From Idiomarina sp. (lineage in GTDB: Bacteria; Pseudomonadota; Gammaproteobacteria; Enterobacterales; Alteromonadaceae), in the NCBI GenBank assembly GCA_022565355.1, contig JAIUMU010000003.1, forward strand, positions 1 through 64,000: a stretch of DNA of 64,000 nt, written 5' to 3'. A program made the position numbers and the translations under genes. Shown in pieces: positions 18,697 through 28,828 of this stretch. Numbering within the stretch: the stretch's first letter is position 1; each line of letters begins with the position of its first letter. The notes below the pieces were generated by a model. That model ran no database searches. It was given only the letters and a program-made list of their open reading frames with translations, and was not told the DNA's origin.

Positions 18697-21600
18697 TTAG
18701 TTTGCAGCTTGCGCAGCGCTCCAAGCAGAGAAATCTTCGATAATGGTAGCGCCTTCAAGCACACCAAACTCTTCCTCAGCAAACTTAGAACCACGCATTT
18801 GAACCAACACACGGGTACCTTCGCCATCAAGAATCATACTTTGGTAAAAGCGTTGCACATCTGCCAAAGTTAAGCCGCGTAACGCATCAGCTAATTGTTC
18901 TTGGCTATTAAATTCATAGCGCTCATTTGCCCAATCACCGCTGAAACGGCCAGCTTCTTGCGCCAAGGTTTGCGGTGGCTGCAACAAATCCGTGAGTACG
19001 CTGGTACGTACTTGAACAAATTCTTCTTCCGTTAGGTTGCTAATGCGCTCTGCGTAATCCGCACGGAACCGATCGAAACGTTCCAGTAAACCAGCTGGGC
19101 CACGCACTGGGCTTTGAATATAGAAGCCTACGCCTGAGTAATCATCTAAATTAATACGCGTAGCACCTACCGCATAACCGAGCTGATCTTCGGTGCGCAG
19201 CTCAGTGAAGAAACGGTTATGCATCATTTCTGCAAGCATCATTGTATTCGCCCGCGCAATGGTTGTTTTCTCAGGGCTTAACCAAACATCTAGAATTGCC
19301 GCATCTTCTAGGGTTAGGTTATCGTTCCAAGTAAGGCGCAACTCCGCTGTTGGTTCAACAATAGGTGCACGCGCATATTCTACACTTGCATCCACGCCCA
19401 CTTGCTCTGCTACGCGTTGTGCTAACGCAATCGCATCGGCGTCACTGTAGTTACCAAAGGCAAAGGTGCGAATTAAATTGCCAGTTAATAGGGTATCGCG
19501 CAGTTCCAATAACGAATCTTGGTTCACCTCATTTAGCGCGGCAAGCTGGTCTTGATAGCTGGCCGATGGTAAGCGCATGATTTGGTTAAACGCCGGGAAT
19601 AGTTGCTGCATTGGGAACTGTAGGCGTTGGTTTTGAATACTGCGGCGTAATCTATCTACCGATTGTGCAATCGCATTTGGCGATGGTTCAAACTCTGCAA
19701 AGCTAGTAAGTACTCGCTCCGCTAACTGCCCTTGCTTATCATTAAAACCACTTAAACGCAGGGTTAAGCCATTATTTGCTGATAAACGGAAGCCAGTACC
19801 TGCAATCGAAGCCTCGCGCGATAACGCTTGCTGTGAAAGATTGAAGGTGTCCATCAATACTTGCGTCGCCACCTGCTCTTCTAGGCTGAGTGTGAAGGTA
19901 GGCTGGAACATTTGTACTGTTACTTCAGCACGCGGCTCAGCAAAACGATCACTGCGCTTTAACCACACCGAAACACCATTTTCATTGAAGATTTGTTGCG
20001 GTTTACCATGCACCGGCTCGGCAACCAACGATAAATCTTCTGGGAATAAGGTATTTGCGGAAGGCAGAGTAACAATGTAATCACTCGCCGCAGTTTGCCA
20101 GTTCGCATAATCTTCCGCGCTAATCGGCTCTACACGGTAATGGCCATCGAAAAAGTACATTTCTTGATCGGTTTCTTCTTGCGGAGAAACAAACCATACC
20201 CGCAAATTATCGGTGGTTAATTGTGCCAACACCCGATCTACCTTGGCAGGATTGTATTCTTCTAAACGATACGCATGATCAATCACATGGTTGAATGGAT
20301 AGTACAGCAGGTTCGCTGCTAACGACGTCGCGTAATTAAACGCCCCCGTGCGGCGCAAGAAGGTGAACTCGTTGTGCAGTACCGTGGCTAACTCTTCGTG
20401 GTAGGCTTTATCAATACCCTGCTCACGAATTTGTGCAATGTAGCTCAACAGCACACCTACGATCGTATCGCGGTGCTGCATGCCTGCTTCGGTTAGGGTT
20501 ACGGCGATTTGGAAGCGGCCAGCGTTGCCATAGGCATTTGCGCTAGCACCGGCACCTAAGCCTTCAATCCAACCAAGTTCGCGGAACAGTGCCGCAGGTG
20601 TGCCTGGCATTTCCGAGTTGATCAGGTGCGCAACCAAACGGTTCGGCTGGGCTAAGTAATCTTCCATATTATTCTCGATAGTAAAATCGAGCATTACTTG
20701 GCGCATTTCCATTTGCGGCTTGTAATAAATTTTTTGCTGGAGTTGCTCTGCGGTTGCGGCCGGCACATCAATGCTTGGCACTTCTGCATTATGATTAGGA
20801 ATATCCGCAAAGGCTTCACGCGCGAGTAACTCAAGCTCATCTAACGAGCGATTACTAACAATACTCGCAGTCATTAAGTTAGCTGAGTAATAGCGCTCAT
20901 AAAACGCCAACATTTCATCGTGTAACTTGCTGCCTTTTTTGTCTGAAAGCGTTTCTTTGTTACCAATCCGGAAGCGCGCAATCGGGTGCTCTGGATTCAG
21001 CAGAATATTATTTAATGCAAACAGGATATAGCCATCAGACGCTCTGCGCATGCTCCACTCTGAATCTACTGCGTTCACTTCTTTTTCCGCATACTCAGGA
21101 TAAAACTTCGGTGCTTTGAAAAAATCAGCGAATCGATCTAAAGCTTCTGGCAACGCATCATTGTTCACTTCAAGCATGTAGTTGGTGTGATCATCCGCAG
21201 TATAAGCATTGTGCATACCACCATGCTGCGCCATGAACTCACCATATTCGTCTGGATCTGGATACTTTTCCGTACCCAAGAACAACATATGCTCAAGATA
21301 ATGCGCCAACCCAAGCTGCTCATCCGGGTTTTGCATACTACCCACTGCTACTGCCAATGCCGCGCCTGATTTCTCGGCTTGGGCATCGCTTACCAATACG
21401 ATACGAATGCCGTTCTCAAGCTCTAAAGCGCGGTATTCACGGCTATCATTGGGGCTAATAAATACGTGCAGTGGATCTACAGCTTCGGCCTCGGGTGCTG
21501 GTGAAGGCTGACAGCCTGCCAGTAGCGCACCTGCCGTTAGTACGAGCGCAACAGCTCGTAAGGTTTTGGTGGCAGCAAGCGCTGCTTTTAACGTAAACAT
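18697..21600 (-). CDS. M16 zinc peptidase, protease III (pitrilysin)-like lipoprotein
   Basis: An insulinase-family metallopeptidase of 967 aa, the full size of E. coli protease III. The inverted zinc motif is intact in GLAHYLEHMLFLGTEKYP (HxxEH near residue 100), with the downstream Glu in NAVDSEWSMRR. Four M16 repeat domains fit the length. Unlike E. coli PtrA, which has an ordinary signal peptide, the N-terminus ends in a lipobox (LLAGC), so it should be a lipid-anchored periplasmic enzyme. The ATG at 21600 is favoured because AGGA lies just upstream; one six bases earlier is possible. It probably degrades peptides in the cell envelope. Confidence 0.92.
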   Translation of the reverse strand: MFTLKAALAATKTLRAVALVLTAGALLAGCQPSPAPEAEAVDPLHVFISPNDSREYRALELENGIRIVLVSDAQAEKSGAALAVAVGSMQNPDEQLGLAHYLEHMLFLGTEKYPDPDEYGEFMAQHGGMHNAYTADDHTNYMLEVNNDALPEALDRFADFFKAPKFYPEYAEKEVNAVDSEWSMRRASDGYILFALNNILLNPEHPIARFRIGNKETLSDKKGSKLHDEMLAFYERYYSANLMTASIVSNRSLDELELLAREAFADIPNHNAEVPSIDVPAATAEQLQQKIYYKPQMEMRQVMLDFTIENNMEDYLAQPNRLVAHLINSEMPGTPAALFRELGWIEGLGAGASANAYGNAGRFQIAVTLTEAGMQHRDTIVGVLLSYIAQIREQGIDKAYHEELATVLHNEFTFLRRTGAFNYATSLAANLLYYPFNHVIDHAYRLEEYNPAKVDRVLAQLTTDNLRVWFVSPQEETDQEMYFFDGHYRVEPISAEDYANWQTAASDYIVTLPSANTLFPEDLSLVAEPVHGKPQQIFNENGVSVWLKRSDRFAEPRAEVTVQMFQPTFTLSLEEQVATQVLMDTFNLSQQALSREASIAGTGFRLSANNGLTLRLSGFNDKQGQLAERVLTSFAEFEPSPNAIAQSVDRLRRSIQNQRLQFPMQQLFPAFNQIMRLPSASYQDQLAALNEVNQDSLLELRDTLLTGNLIRTFAFGNYSDADAIALAQRVAEQVGVDASVEYARAPIVEPTAELRLTWNDNLTLEDAAILDVWLSPEKTTIARANTMMLAEMMHNRFFTELRTEDQLGYAVGATRINLDDYSGVGFYIQSPVRGPAGLLERFDRFRADYAERISNLTEEEFVQVRTSVLTDLLQPPQTLAQEAGRFSGDWANERYEFNSQEQLADALRGLTLADVQRFYQSMILDGEGTRVLVQMRGSKFAEEEFGVLEGATIIEDFSAWSAAQAAN

Positions 21601-21753
21601 AGGCATCCTGTTATGGTGGTGGTAATAATTACTTACATTAATTGCTATTATTTGTTGTGAAGTGGTTATTATTCTCGTCTAAACTACATCGCGCAATGCA
21701 TTGGTAGCATTATGTGTGGTTTATTTGTAACTGAATGTTAAAAAAGGTGAGAA

Positions 21754-21966
21754 ATGGAAATCCCATATCGAGAAATCGAGCCAGATACGCTTACGCAATT
21801 AATTGAATTCTATGTGCTACGGGAAGGAACCGATTATGGCGAAGTAGAAAAAAGCTTAGCCGACAAAGTGCAAGATGTGCGCCGGCAATTAGAAAATGGC
21901 GATGCAAAAGTTGTGTATTCAGAGCTACATGAATCGGTAAATATCGTTACTCGCAATGAGTTTTAA
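21754..21966 (+). CDS. yheU: YheU family protein (UPF0270)
   Basis: A 70-aa protein with the family signature [12 protein letters not shown] and [14 protein letters not shown], very close to E. coli YheU. Its function is unknown. The start has AAGGTGAG just upstream. In E. coli it lies with yheS and yheT; here yheT is absent from the interval and the M16 peptidase sits between yheS and yheU. Confidence 0.93.
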   Translation: MEIPYREIEPDTLTQLIEFYVLREGTDYGEVEKSLADKVQDVRRQLENGDAKVVYSELHESVNIVTRNEF

Positions 21967-21997
21967 TTTCCGTAGAGCACTAATGAGCAAGAACCCT

Positions 21998-22813
21998 CTA
22001 CGTTAGCGGTGCCGGAAACACGCGACGCCAATCAACGGCAGGATCGCCTAACACTATAAAATCCGGATTGCCGGTATCCGCAGTTTGGTTATATGCCAAG
22101 GGTTGGAAATGCACATCTACCAGTTGCCCGCCGGCCTCTTTCACTAATACTTCAGCCGCGCCTGTATCCCACTCTCCGGTAGGCCCAATGCGCAGAAAAA
22201 CATCGGCACTACCCTCAGCCACTAATGCTGATTTCAAGGCGCAACTACCGGTATGAATAATCTCTAATGGCTGTACCGAATCGTATCGGCTCAGTATGCG
22301 TGCCTCTGGTTGGCGCCTACTTAAGGCCACTACGAGCGGATCTGTGAGCGGGTTGCGCAGTTGCCGAACGTGGATTTGCTCCACCTTATTTGCCGCTACG
22401 CGAAACGCACCTGCTTGATGAACCGCATAATACAGCTTGTTTTCGGTGGGCCAAGCAATCATTCCTAGCACTGGCATGCCGTTCTCGATAAGCGCAATAC
22501 TTACCGCAAAATCACCACTACCTGCCACGAATTCTTGCGTGCCATCCAATGGGTCTACCAGCCAATAGCGTTGCCAATTACGGCGAACTTGCCAAGGCTG
22601 AATCGCTTCTTCTGAAAGCACTGGAAAATCGGGGGTAAGCTTTTGCAAGCGCTTTACCAGCAAATCGCTGGCTGCATAATCAGCAGAAGTTACCGGTGAA
22701 TCATCTACTTTTGCGAAGGTAGTAAAATCACCCTGCTCATACTCTTGCAACAATAGGGCGGCAGTTTCCAACGCGATATCGCTGAGTGGGCTGATGAGAT
22801 CGCTGTAATTCAT
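21998..22813 (-). CDS. cysQ: 3'(2'),5'-bisphosphate nucleotidase CysQ
   Basis: CysQ removes 3'-phosphoadenosine 5'-phosphate left over from sulfate activation. At 271 aa it carries the inositol-monophosphatase family metal motifs: EEAIQPW, WLVDPLDGTQEF (DPLDGT) and GEWDTGAAEVLVKEAGG. It lies 10 nt downstream of nudE, so the two are probably co-transcribed. Confidence 0.95.
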   Translation of the reverse strand: MNYSDLISPLSDIALETAALLLQEYEQGDFTTFAKVDDSPVTSADYAASDLLVKRLQKLTPDFPVLSEEAIQPWQVRRNWQRYWLVDPLDGTQEFVAGSGDFAVSIALIENGMPVLGMIAWPTENKLYYAVHQAGAFRVAANKVEQIHVRQLRNPLTDPLVVALSRRQPEARILSRYDSVQPLEIIHTGSCALKSALVAEGSADVFLRIGPTGEWDTGAAEVLVKEAGGQLVDVHFQPLAYNQTADTGNPDFIVLGDPAVDWRRVFPAPLT

Positions 22814-22823
22814 AATTGCCCCT

Positions 22824-23426
22824 TTATCGAACCGTTGCCGAAGTTACAGCTGCGGCAGATTTTTTCCGTTGCAGCCAACGCTGCATTAGCAGTAATGCTG
22901 CCACACTGCGCGCTTCGGTAAAATCATCTTGCGCTAACAACTCATCGATTTTACTCACTGGCCACGGCACGATCTCGAGGGGCTCAGGTTCATCTCCCTC
23001 AAGTTTTTCCGCGTACAGGTTTTCACCGATAAAGAGGGTCATGCTGGCTGAGAAAAAAGCGGGCGCCATAGATACTGATTTCAGTTCGGTAAGCTCGTGC
23101 GCACCGTAACCGATTTCTTCCTTTAGCTCGCGCACAGCTGCTTCTTGAGCAGTTTCGCCTGGATCAATTAAGCCTTTAGGGAATCCTAGCTGGTAGTTAT
23201 GCAGGCCGGCAGCGTATTCGCGCACCAGTAACATGGTGTTATCATCCAGCATCGGCACCACTAATACCGAGCCACGCCCGCTGCCTTGCATGCGTTCATA
23301 CTGGCGTAATTCACCATTACTAAACTTTAAATCAATTGCTTCAATGCGAAGCAGCCTACTTTTCGCTACAATCTTTCGCGAAAGGATAGTGGGAACTTGC
23401 TTTTCTTGCAGTGGTTTCGATGACAT
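22824..23426 (-). CDS. nudE: ADP compounds hydrolase NudE
   Basis: A 200-aa Nudix hydrolase acting on ADP-ribose, Ap3A and NADH-type compounds in E. coli. The Nudix box is complete: GLIDPGETAQEAAVREL followed by KEEIGY. The surrounding sequence (LVVPMLDDNTMLLVREYAAG, NYQLGFPKG) matches NudE rather than NudF. It is divergent from yrfG, as in E. coli. Confidence 0.95.
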   Translation of the reverse strand: MSSKPLQEKQVPTILSRKIVAKSRLLRIEAIDLKFSNGELRQYERMQGSGRGSVLVVPMLDDNTMLLVREYAAGLHNYQLGFPKGLIDPGETAQEAAVRELKEEIGYGAHELTELKSVSMAPAFFSASMTLFIGENLYAEKLEGDEPEPLEIVPWPVSKIDELLAQDDFTEARSVAALLLMQRWLQRKKSAAAVTSATVR

Positions 23427-23491
23427 GCAGATACCAAAAGTTACGTTCTAACACCCTAACCATACTACGAACTTATACACGGGGAAAGCCC

Positions 23492-24163
23492 ATGCTCGAT
23501 TGGTCTAACATTGATACTGTATTACTTGATATGGACGGCACCCTGCTCGATTTACGTTATGATAATCACTTCTGGAATGAAGCGTTAAAATTACACTTTG
23601 CTGAGCACCACCAAATCAGCGTAAATGAAGCAGAGTTATGGCTGCAAAATGAATTCAAAAAAGTGGCCGGCACCCTAAATTGGTATTGCTTGGATTACTG
23701 GGAGCAAAAGCTGGCACTACCCATTCGCGAGCTAAAAAATCGCACTGCCAATCTGATTGTGATGCGCCCCGATACCAGCGCTTTTTTGCAAGGCTTGCAG
23801 CAAGCAGAAAAAGATGTGGCGTTAATTACCAATGCTCACCCAGATGCTTTGGCATTAAAAAATAAACATGTACCGCTGCAGCAACTATGCCCACAGCAGT
23901 TTTCTACCCATCAATTTGGTTATTGCAAAGAGTTCCAAGAGCTGTGGCAAGGCTTACAAGCCGAGTTCCCGTTCGATCCCACGCGCACCCTGTTTATTGA
24001 TGATGGCGAACATATTCTTGATAGTGCGCGCGAGTTCGGTATTCAGCATACCGTTGGTATTGCCAACCCCGATAGCGGGCTTGCTGCAAAAACATTCTCG
24101 CGGCATATGGCCATTAGTTCCTTCACCGAGCTAGCACTACCATTCAATGCTAAGGCGCAATAA
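23492..24163 (+). CDS. yrfG: GMP/IMP 5'-nucleotidase YrfG (HAD family)
   Basis: A 223-aa haloacid-dehalogenase-type phosphatase; E. coli YrfG (222 aa) dephosphorylates GMP and IMP. Motif I is LLDMDGTLLDL, motif II is the VALITNAHPD segment, and motif III/IV is LFIDDGEHILDSA. The start ATG at 23492 follows GGGGAAA; a frame extending 27 codons upstream runs into the nudE promoter region and is not conserved. Confidence 0.93.
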   Translation: MLDWSNIDTVLLDMDGTLLDLRYDNHFWNEALKLHFAEHHQISVNEAELWLQNEFKKVAGTLNWYCLDYWEQKLALPIRELKNRTANLIVMRPDTSAFLQGLQQAEKDVALITNAHPDALALKNKHVPLQQLCPQQFSTHQFGYCKEFQELWQGLQAEFPFDPTRTLFIDDGEHILDSAREFGIQHTVGIANPDSGLAAKTFSRHMAISSFTELALPFNAKAQ

Positions 24164-24222
24164 GTTAAGATAGGCACTGAGCATTTCGTTTATGCGTGAT
24201 TATATTCAGTACGAGGAAAACC

Positions 24223-25632
24223 ATGGCAGCACAACATCATTTTGATTCAGTAGTTATTGGCTCTGGTCCTGGCGGCGAAGGTGCCGCTATGATGCTGGCA
24301 AAGCGTGGTCAGAAAGTGGCGATCATTGAAGCCGAAAGTAAGCTTGGCGGTGGCTGCACCCATTGGGGCACGATTCCTTCGAAAGCGTTACGGCACGCCG
24401 TAAGCCGCTTAATAGAATACAATGCCAGCCCATTATTCTCACGCCAACAAATGCCACACCGGTTGATGTTCTCGGAAATACTTAATTATGCAGAATCCGC
24501 AATTCGCAAGCAGGTAAAGTTGCGAAGCTCGTTTTATGAGCGCAATTCAGTAACGGTAATTCATGGTATCGCTCGTTTTTTAGATGAGCATCGCATGGAA
24601 GTGCAACATCCGGATGGTTCTATCGAAACCATTCGGGCCGATAACTTTGTGATTGCCGCCGGCTCTCGGCCCTATCATCCGCCAAATGTAGATTTCGATC
24701 ATCCACGCATTTACGATTCCGATAAAGTGCTATCGCTCAAGCATGATCCTAAAAGTATTATTATTTTTGGCGCGGGCGTAATCGGCTGTGAATACGCGAG
24801 TATTTTCCGCGGCCTTGGCGTAAAAGTTGATTTAGTAAACATGCGTGAGCGGTTGCTGTCATTTTTGGATACCGAGTTTTCCGATGCGCTCAGCTACCAT
24901 CTCCGCAACAACGGTGTAGTGATTCGCCATAACGAAGATTTCGCTAGCATTACTGGCCGCGAAGATGGTGTGGTTTTAGAAACTAAATCAGGCAAACGTA
25001 TTTTTGCCGATTGCCTGCTATTTGCTAATGGCCGCTCAGGCAATGTGGAAAAGCTAAATCTCGATGCGGTAGGGCTTACCCCCAACCATCGCGGCCAGCT
25101 TGAAGTAGATGAAAACTACCGTACCAATGTGCCGCACATTTATGCGGTAGGCGATATTATTGGTTACCCCAGTTTAGCCAGTGCAGCCTACGATCAAGGG
25201 CGCTTTGCCGCCACTGCGCTAATTGATGGCGAGTGCGATAATAAATTGGTTTCCGATATTCCTACAGGCATCTACACCATTCCGGAAATTAGTTCGGTGG
25301 GTGCTACAGAAGAGGAACTTACGGCGGCAAATGTGCCTTATGAAGTGGGCCGCGCCCAGTTCAAACATTTGGCCCGCGCCCAGATCGCCGATACCATGGT
25401 AGGTAGCTTAAAACTGCTGTTTAATCGCGATACCAAGGAGTTGCTTGGCGTACATTGTTTCGGGGAACGCGCCTCAGAAATTGTCCATATCGGCCAAGCG
25501 ATTATGGAACAAAAAGGCGCGGGTAATACCATTGAGTATTTCGTGAATACCACCTTCAATTACCCCACCATGGCCGAAGCCTACCGAGTAGCCGCATTAA
25601 ATGGGCTTAATCGCGTGGCTCCTGGGCAATAG
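24223..25632 (+). CDS. sthA: Soluble pyridine nucleotide transhydrogenase
   Basis: SthA is an energy-independent FAD flavoprotein that exchanges reducing equivalents between NADPH and NAD+. The 469-aa protein has the FAD motif [11 protein letters not shown], the SthA-specific [15 protein letters not shown], which lacks the second cysteine of disulfide reductases, and a second Rossmann motif [10 protein letters not shown]. The ATG at 24223 has GAGGAAAA upstream. Its last 26 bases overlap the end of convergent envZ. Confidence 0.96.
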   Translation: MAAQHHFDSVVIGSGPGGEGAAMMLAKRGQKVAIIEAESKLGGGCTHWGTIPSKALRHAVSRLIEYNASPLFSRQQMPHRLMFSEILNYAESAIRKQVKLRSSFYERNSVTVIHGIARFLDEHRMEVQHPDGSIETIRADNFVIAAGSRPYHPPNVDFDHPRIYDSDKVLSLKHDPKSIIIFGAGVIGCEYASIFRGLGVKVDLVNMRERLLSFLDTEFSDALSYHLRNNGVVIRHNEDFASITGREDGVVLETKSGKRIFADCLLFANGRSGNVEKLNLDAVGLTPNHRGQLEVDENYRTNVPHIYAVGDIIGYPSLASAAYDQGRFAATALIDGECDNKLVSDIPTGIYTIPEISSVGATEEELTAANVPYEVGRAQFKHLARAQIADTMVGSLKLLFNRDTKELLGVHCFGERASEIVHIGQAIMEQKGAGNTIEYFVNTTFNYPTMAEAYRVAALNGLNRVAPGQ

Positions 25633-26917
25633 GATATCGAGGAAAGGTAACTTTAATATTAAGCCCGCCGGTGGGTTCATTGCGGGCTTCTATTTTACCT
25701 CGATGCATTTGCGCAAACCGTTTTACAATAGCCAAACCTAACCCTGTACCTTCCTCACTGCGGGCTGTGTTGCCGCGCGTAAACGGCTCAAACATCGCTT
25801 CAATTTGAGCTTCTGGAATACCCTTACCGTGGTCGCGCACACTAAACCAAACGTGCTCCTCATCGAAGCTCGAGCCGCTAGTAATGGTGAAAGGTTCACT
25901 ACCATAGCGTTTGGCGTTCACAATCAAATTGGCAATGATGCGTTTTACGGCAATAGGCTGTAACTCGATATCGGGTATCGGCGCTAAGTTCAGCTGAATT
26001 AAGTTCTTATCCACGTATTGCGCGGCGTTCACCACATCTTCAATTAATTCGTTTAGGTTGCAAAACTCAAACCCAACTCGCTCGCGTGCACGGGCAAAAT
26101 CGCTGAACTGAGCGAGGATGCCGTTTAAATCATCGATATCGCTAATAATACCTTCCACCAACGGATCGGTTGGGTTCATCATTTCTGCGGCTAAGCGAAT
26201 ACGCGTTAAAGGAGTTCGCACATCATGGGAAATACCCGCCAGCAATAAAGCGCGATCATCATCAACATGGCTCATACTGCGGGTCATGCGGTTAAACGCT
26301 CGGGTTACGGCCTGTAATTCACTAGCGCCGCGCTCTGGTAAGTGTTGCGGCAGCTCGCCATCCACCATTTGCTCGGCAGCATAACGTAATTGTTGTAATG
26401 GCCTATTCAAGGAACGCGCAAACCAAGCTGCGCCAGCAACACTAATAAGGCCGATTAACAATAAAAACAAAATAAGCGGCGAGAAACGGCCTTCATCAAT
26501 ATAGGCCAAAGGCACCCGTAACCAGCTTGGATTGCTGGGCGTTTGCACCCAAATATACATTCTATCTTGAGTGCCCACGCGCACGTCGGCTTGCTCGCCT
26601 AACGTGTCGTACACCATTTCGGATAAAAATCGATACGGCGTAGCTTGCAATAGGCCACGTTGTTCCGCTTCCTCATAAGTGAATGATTCAACTCCACTTA
26701 ACTCAGCGAAGCGGGTTTGTAAGTGCTCATCGCCTTGTTGATTCACCCATTGCGCTACTAAGGTGTGGCGCGCAATTAAATAACTAAGTTGGCTTACCCC
26801 TGGCTTCACGACATAAATTGTGATTACCAAGTAGGTTAAAAATAGGTTCAGCAGCAATACCGTTGCAATCAGCAGCATCGTTCGAGAAAAAGCTGTGCGC
26901 GGGAACATCCATTTCAT
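25607..26917 (-). CDS. envZ: Osmosensing histidine kinase EnvZ
   Basis: Sensor kinase that phosphorylates OmpR. The 436-aa protein has two membrane spans (about 12-35 and 148-170) flanking a periplasmic domain, then a HAMP segment. The H-box [18 protein letters not shown] has its phospho-accepting His at residue 231, followed by an N-box around [10 protein letters not shown] and G-boxes [10 protein letters not shown] and GTGLGLAIV. It starts 11 nt after ompR, so they form an operon. Its 3' end overlaps convergent sthA by 26 nt. Confidence 0.95.
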   Translation of the reverse strand: MKWMFPRTAFSRTMLLIATVLLLNLFLTYLVITIYVVKPGVSQLSYLIARHTLVAQWVNQQGDEHLQTRFAELSGVESFTYEEAEQRGLLQATPYRFLSEMVYDTLGEQADVRVGTQDRMYIWVQTPSNPSWLRVPLAYIDEGRFSPLILFLLLIGLISVAGAAWFARSLNRPLQQLRYAAEQMVDGELPQHLPERGASELQAVTRAFNRMTRSMSHVDDDRALLLAGISHDVRTPLTRIRLAAEMMNPTDPLVEGIISDIDDLNGILAQFSDFARARERVGFEFCNLNELIEDVVNAAQYVDKNLIQLNLAPIPDIELQPIAVKRIIANLIVNAKRYGSEPFTITSGSSFDEEHVWFSVRDHGKGIPEAQIEAMFEPFTRGNTARSEEGTGLGLAIVKRFAQMHRGKIEARNEPTGGLNIKVTFPRYPIAQEPRD

Positions 26918-26928
26918 TCGCTAAAACC

Positions 26929-27654
26929 TTATTGGGCCGATTGGCCGTCTGGAACAAATACGTAGCCCAAGCCCCAAACCGTTTGAATATAGCGCGGCTT
27001 AGAGGCATCTGTTTCGATCATTCGGCGTAATCGTGAAACCTGCACATCAATACTTCGTTCAAGGGCGCTGTAATCTCTACCCCGTGCTAAATGCATCAGC
27101 TTGTCGCGTGATAATGGTTCTCTTGCATGCTTCACTAAGGCTTTTAACACCGCGAATTCGCCACTCGTTAACGGTAATAACTGATCACCTTTACGTAACT
27201 CTCGGGTAGATGTATTGAAAAGAAATTCACCAAAACACACATCATCACTTTCTGCAGTAGGCGCTCCAGGCACTTCCCGATGCTGACGTTTTAGGACCGC
27301 CTTCACGCGCGCTAGTAGTTCCCGCGGATTAAATGGCTTAGCGAGATAATCATCAGCGCCGAGCTCTAGGCCATGAATTCTATCCATTTCACTGCCCTTC
27401 GCTGTGAGCATAATAATCGGTATGTTATTGCCTGCTTCGCGTAATCGTTTGCAAATCGAGAGGCCATCTTCACCCGGCAACATCAGATCTAAAACCATCA
27501 GATGAAACCGTTCCCGTAGTAATAACCTGTCCATCTGCTCGGCTTCGCCAGCACTGCGCACTGCGTATCCTTGCTCTTGCAAATAACGCTCAAGCAATGC
27601 CCGCAAACGCGCATCATCATCAACAACAAGTATCTTATCGTCTACTTCAGCCAT
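26929..27654 (-). CDS. ompR: Osmolarity response regulator OmpR
   Basis: A 241-aa response regulator. The receiver domain has an acidic pocket (VVDDDARL), the phosphorylation site Asp56 in VLDLMLPGEDG and the conserved Lys in DYLAKPFNPRELLAR. A winged-helix DNA-binding domain at the C-terminus contains LSRDKLMHLARGRDYSALERSIDVQVSRLRR. It is the first gene of the ompR-envZ operon; a direct repeat lies upstream at 27691-27724. Confidence 0.96.
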   Translation of the reverse strand: MAEVDDKILVVDDDARLRALLERYLQEQGYAVRSAGEAEQMDRLLLRERFHLMVLDLMLPGEDGLSICKRLREAGNNIPIIMLTAKGSEMDRIHGLELGADDYLAKPFNPRELLARVKAVLKRQHREVPGAPTAESDDVCFGEFLFNTSTRELRKGDQLLPLTSGEFAVLKALVKHAREPLSRDKLMHLARGRDYSALERSIDVQVSRLRRMIETDASKPRYIQTVWGLGYVFVPDGQSAQ

Positions 27655-27690
27655 TATTATTCCTTTCTTATTTGGCCAGGCTCTTTCTTG

Positions 27691-27724
27691 TTTAGTTAGG
27701 GTCTAAGGTTTAGTTAGGCTCTAA
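27691..27724. repeat. Direct repeat upstream of ompR
   Basis: TTTAGTTAGGGTCTAA (27691-27706) is repeated as TTTAGTTAGGCTCTAA (27709-27724), 15 of 16 bases the same, with an 18-bp period. It lies 37-70 nt upstream of the ompR start. It may be a recent duplication or a tandem binding site. Confidence 0.7.
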
Positions 27725-27818
27725 CGCATGCGGCATTATTCATGCACCAATCAACTCCGCACGCATACTTACTTATCGTAAAGCAACTATACCGCTTAGC
27801 GTTAGCTGCTACAAAGTA

Positions 27819-28295
27819 CTAATCTTTCTCATACCAAATTTTATTAATCAGCCATAGCTTCATACCGCTTGGTGTTGTCACCATAGCCTCATCATCAACT
27901 TGTTTCTTTAATAACGCCCGCGCCATCGGGGAATCAATCGATATGTAATCATTGCGGCGATAAATTTCATCTGGCCCCACAATTCGCAAAGTTTTTTTGT
28001 CGCCATCTAGGCTTTCTACCTCAACCCAAGCACCAAAGAAAACCCGACCGTTCTGCTGAGCTGAATGGCTAATTACTTGCACATCTTCTAAACGTTTACG
28101 CAAAAATCGGAGGCGCCGGTCAATTTGCCGCAGAAGCTGTTTATTATATTTGTAATCCGCATTCTCGGAGCGATCGCCCAAACTCGCCGCCCAAGCAACT
28201 TTCTTTGTTGTTTCAGGGCGTTCCGTTTTCCACAAGTGATCAAACTCTTGTTTCAGCTGAGTATATCCTGCCGCTGTAATCAAATTAGTTTTCAT
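27819..28295 (-). CDS. greB: Transcription elongation factor GreB
   Basis: GreB stimulates transcript cleavage by backtracked RNA polymerase. The 158-aa protein has the N-terminal coiled coil with the family GDRSENADYKYNKQLLRQIDRR motif, whose acidic tip residues activate cleavage, and a C-terminal FKBP-like domain. In E. coli greB is divergent from ompR; here both are on the minus strand. Confidence 0.95.
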   Translation of the reverse strand: MKTNLITAAGYTQLKQEFDHLWKTERPETTKKVAWAASLGDRSENADYKYNKQLLRQIDRRLRFLRKRLEDVQVISHSAQQNGRVFFGAWVEVESLDGDKKTLRIVGPDEIYRRNDYISIDSPMARALLKKQVDDEAMVTTPSGMKLWLINKIWYEKD

Positions 28296-28500
28296 TCTTT
28301 ACTCATCTCAACTGCGACGCATCTTGTCGCATTGTTAAGGTTTCTGTTAACATGTGCTATGAATATTCGCTATGATCGAGTGAAACACTCACTTTACTGA
28401 TAAAAAATCATAGTAATATTAACTAATAATCAATATTATATAATAATCTTAGTAGAAGAACCTGGTCACAGGTCTGTCTCCTTTTTTGAGGAATTTATAG

Positions 28501-28686
28501 ATGCTCATTCTTACCCGCCGCGTTGGCGAAACGTTAATGATTAACGATGATATCAAAGTTACTGTGCTAGCAGTAAACGGTAATCAAGTAAAAATTGGTA
28601 TCGATGCACCAAATGATGTAGCGGTTCACCGCGAAGAAATCTATTTACGTATAGCAGCAGAAAAGAACAACCCGCCAAGCGCTTAA
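28501..28686 (+). CDS. csrA: Carbon storage regulator CsrA
   Basis: A 61-aa dimeric RNA-binding protein that blocks or stabilises mRNAs at GGA motifs. It begins [14 protein letters not shown], as in the whole family, and ends its conserved core with [10 protein letters not shown], which holds the RNA-contacting Arg44. GAGGA precedes the ATG. It has its own terminator, so it is a single-gene unit. In E. coli csrA lies beside alaS, not tex. Confidence 0.97.
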   Translation: MLILTRRVGETLMINDDIKVTVLAVNGNQVKIGIDAPNDVAVHREEIYLRIAAEKNNPPSA

Positions 28687-28713
28687 CGGTACTCTATAGG
28701 TTAAGCGTTTTTT
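28680..28713 (+). terminator. Terminator of csrA
   Basis: The stem CGCTTAAC/GTTAAGCG with a 12-nt loop is followed by TTTTTT. The left arm includes the csrA stop codon. Confidence 0.85.
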
Positions 28714-28828
28714 ATATCACCACCCAGTGCATTGCTTAGTTCTCCCATGCTTTCTAGCGTGTTAATATCAGCAGCAAATCTATCTTTAACTATCACTGCA
28801 GTTTCAACTGCGGAAATGGAAACGATGT

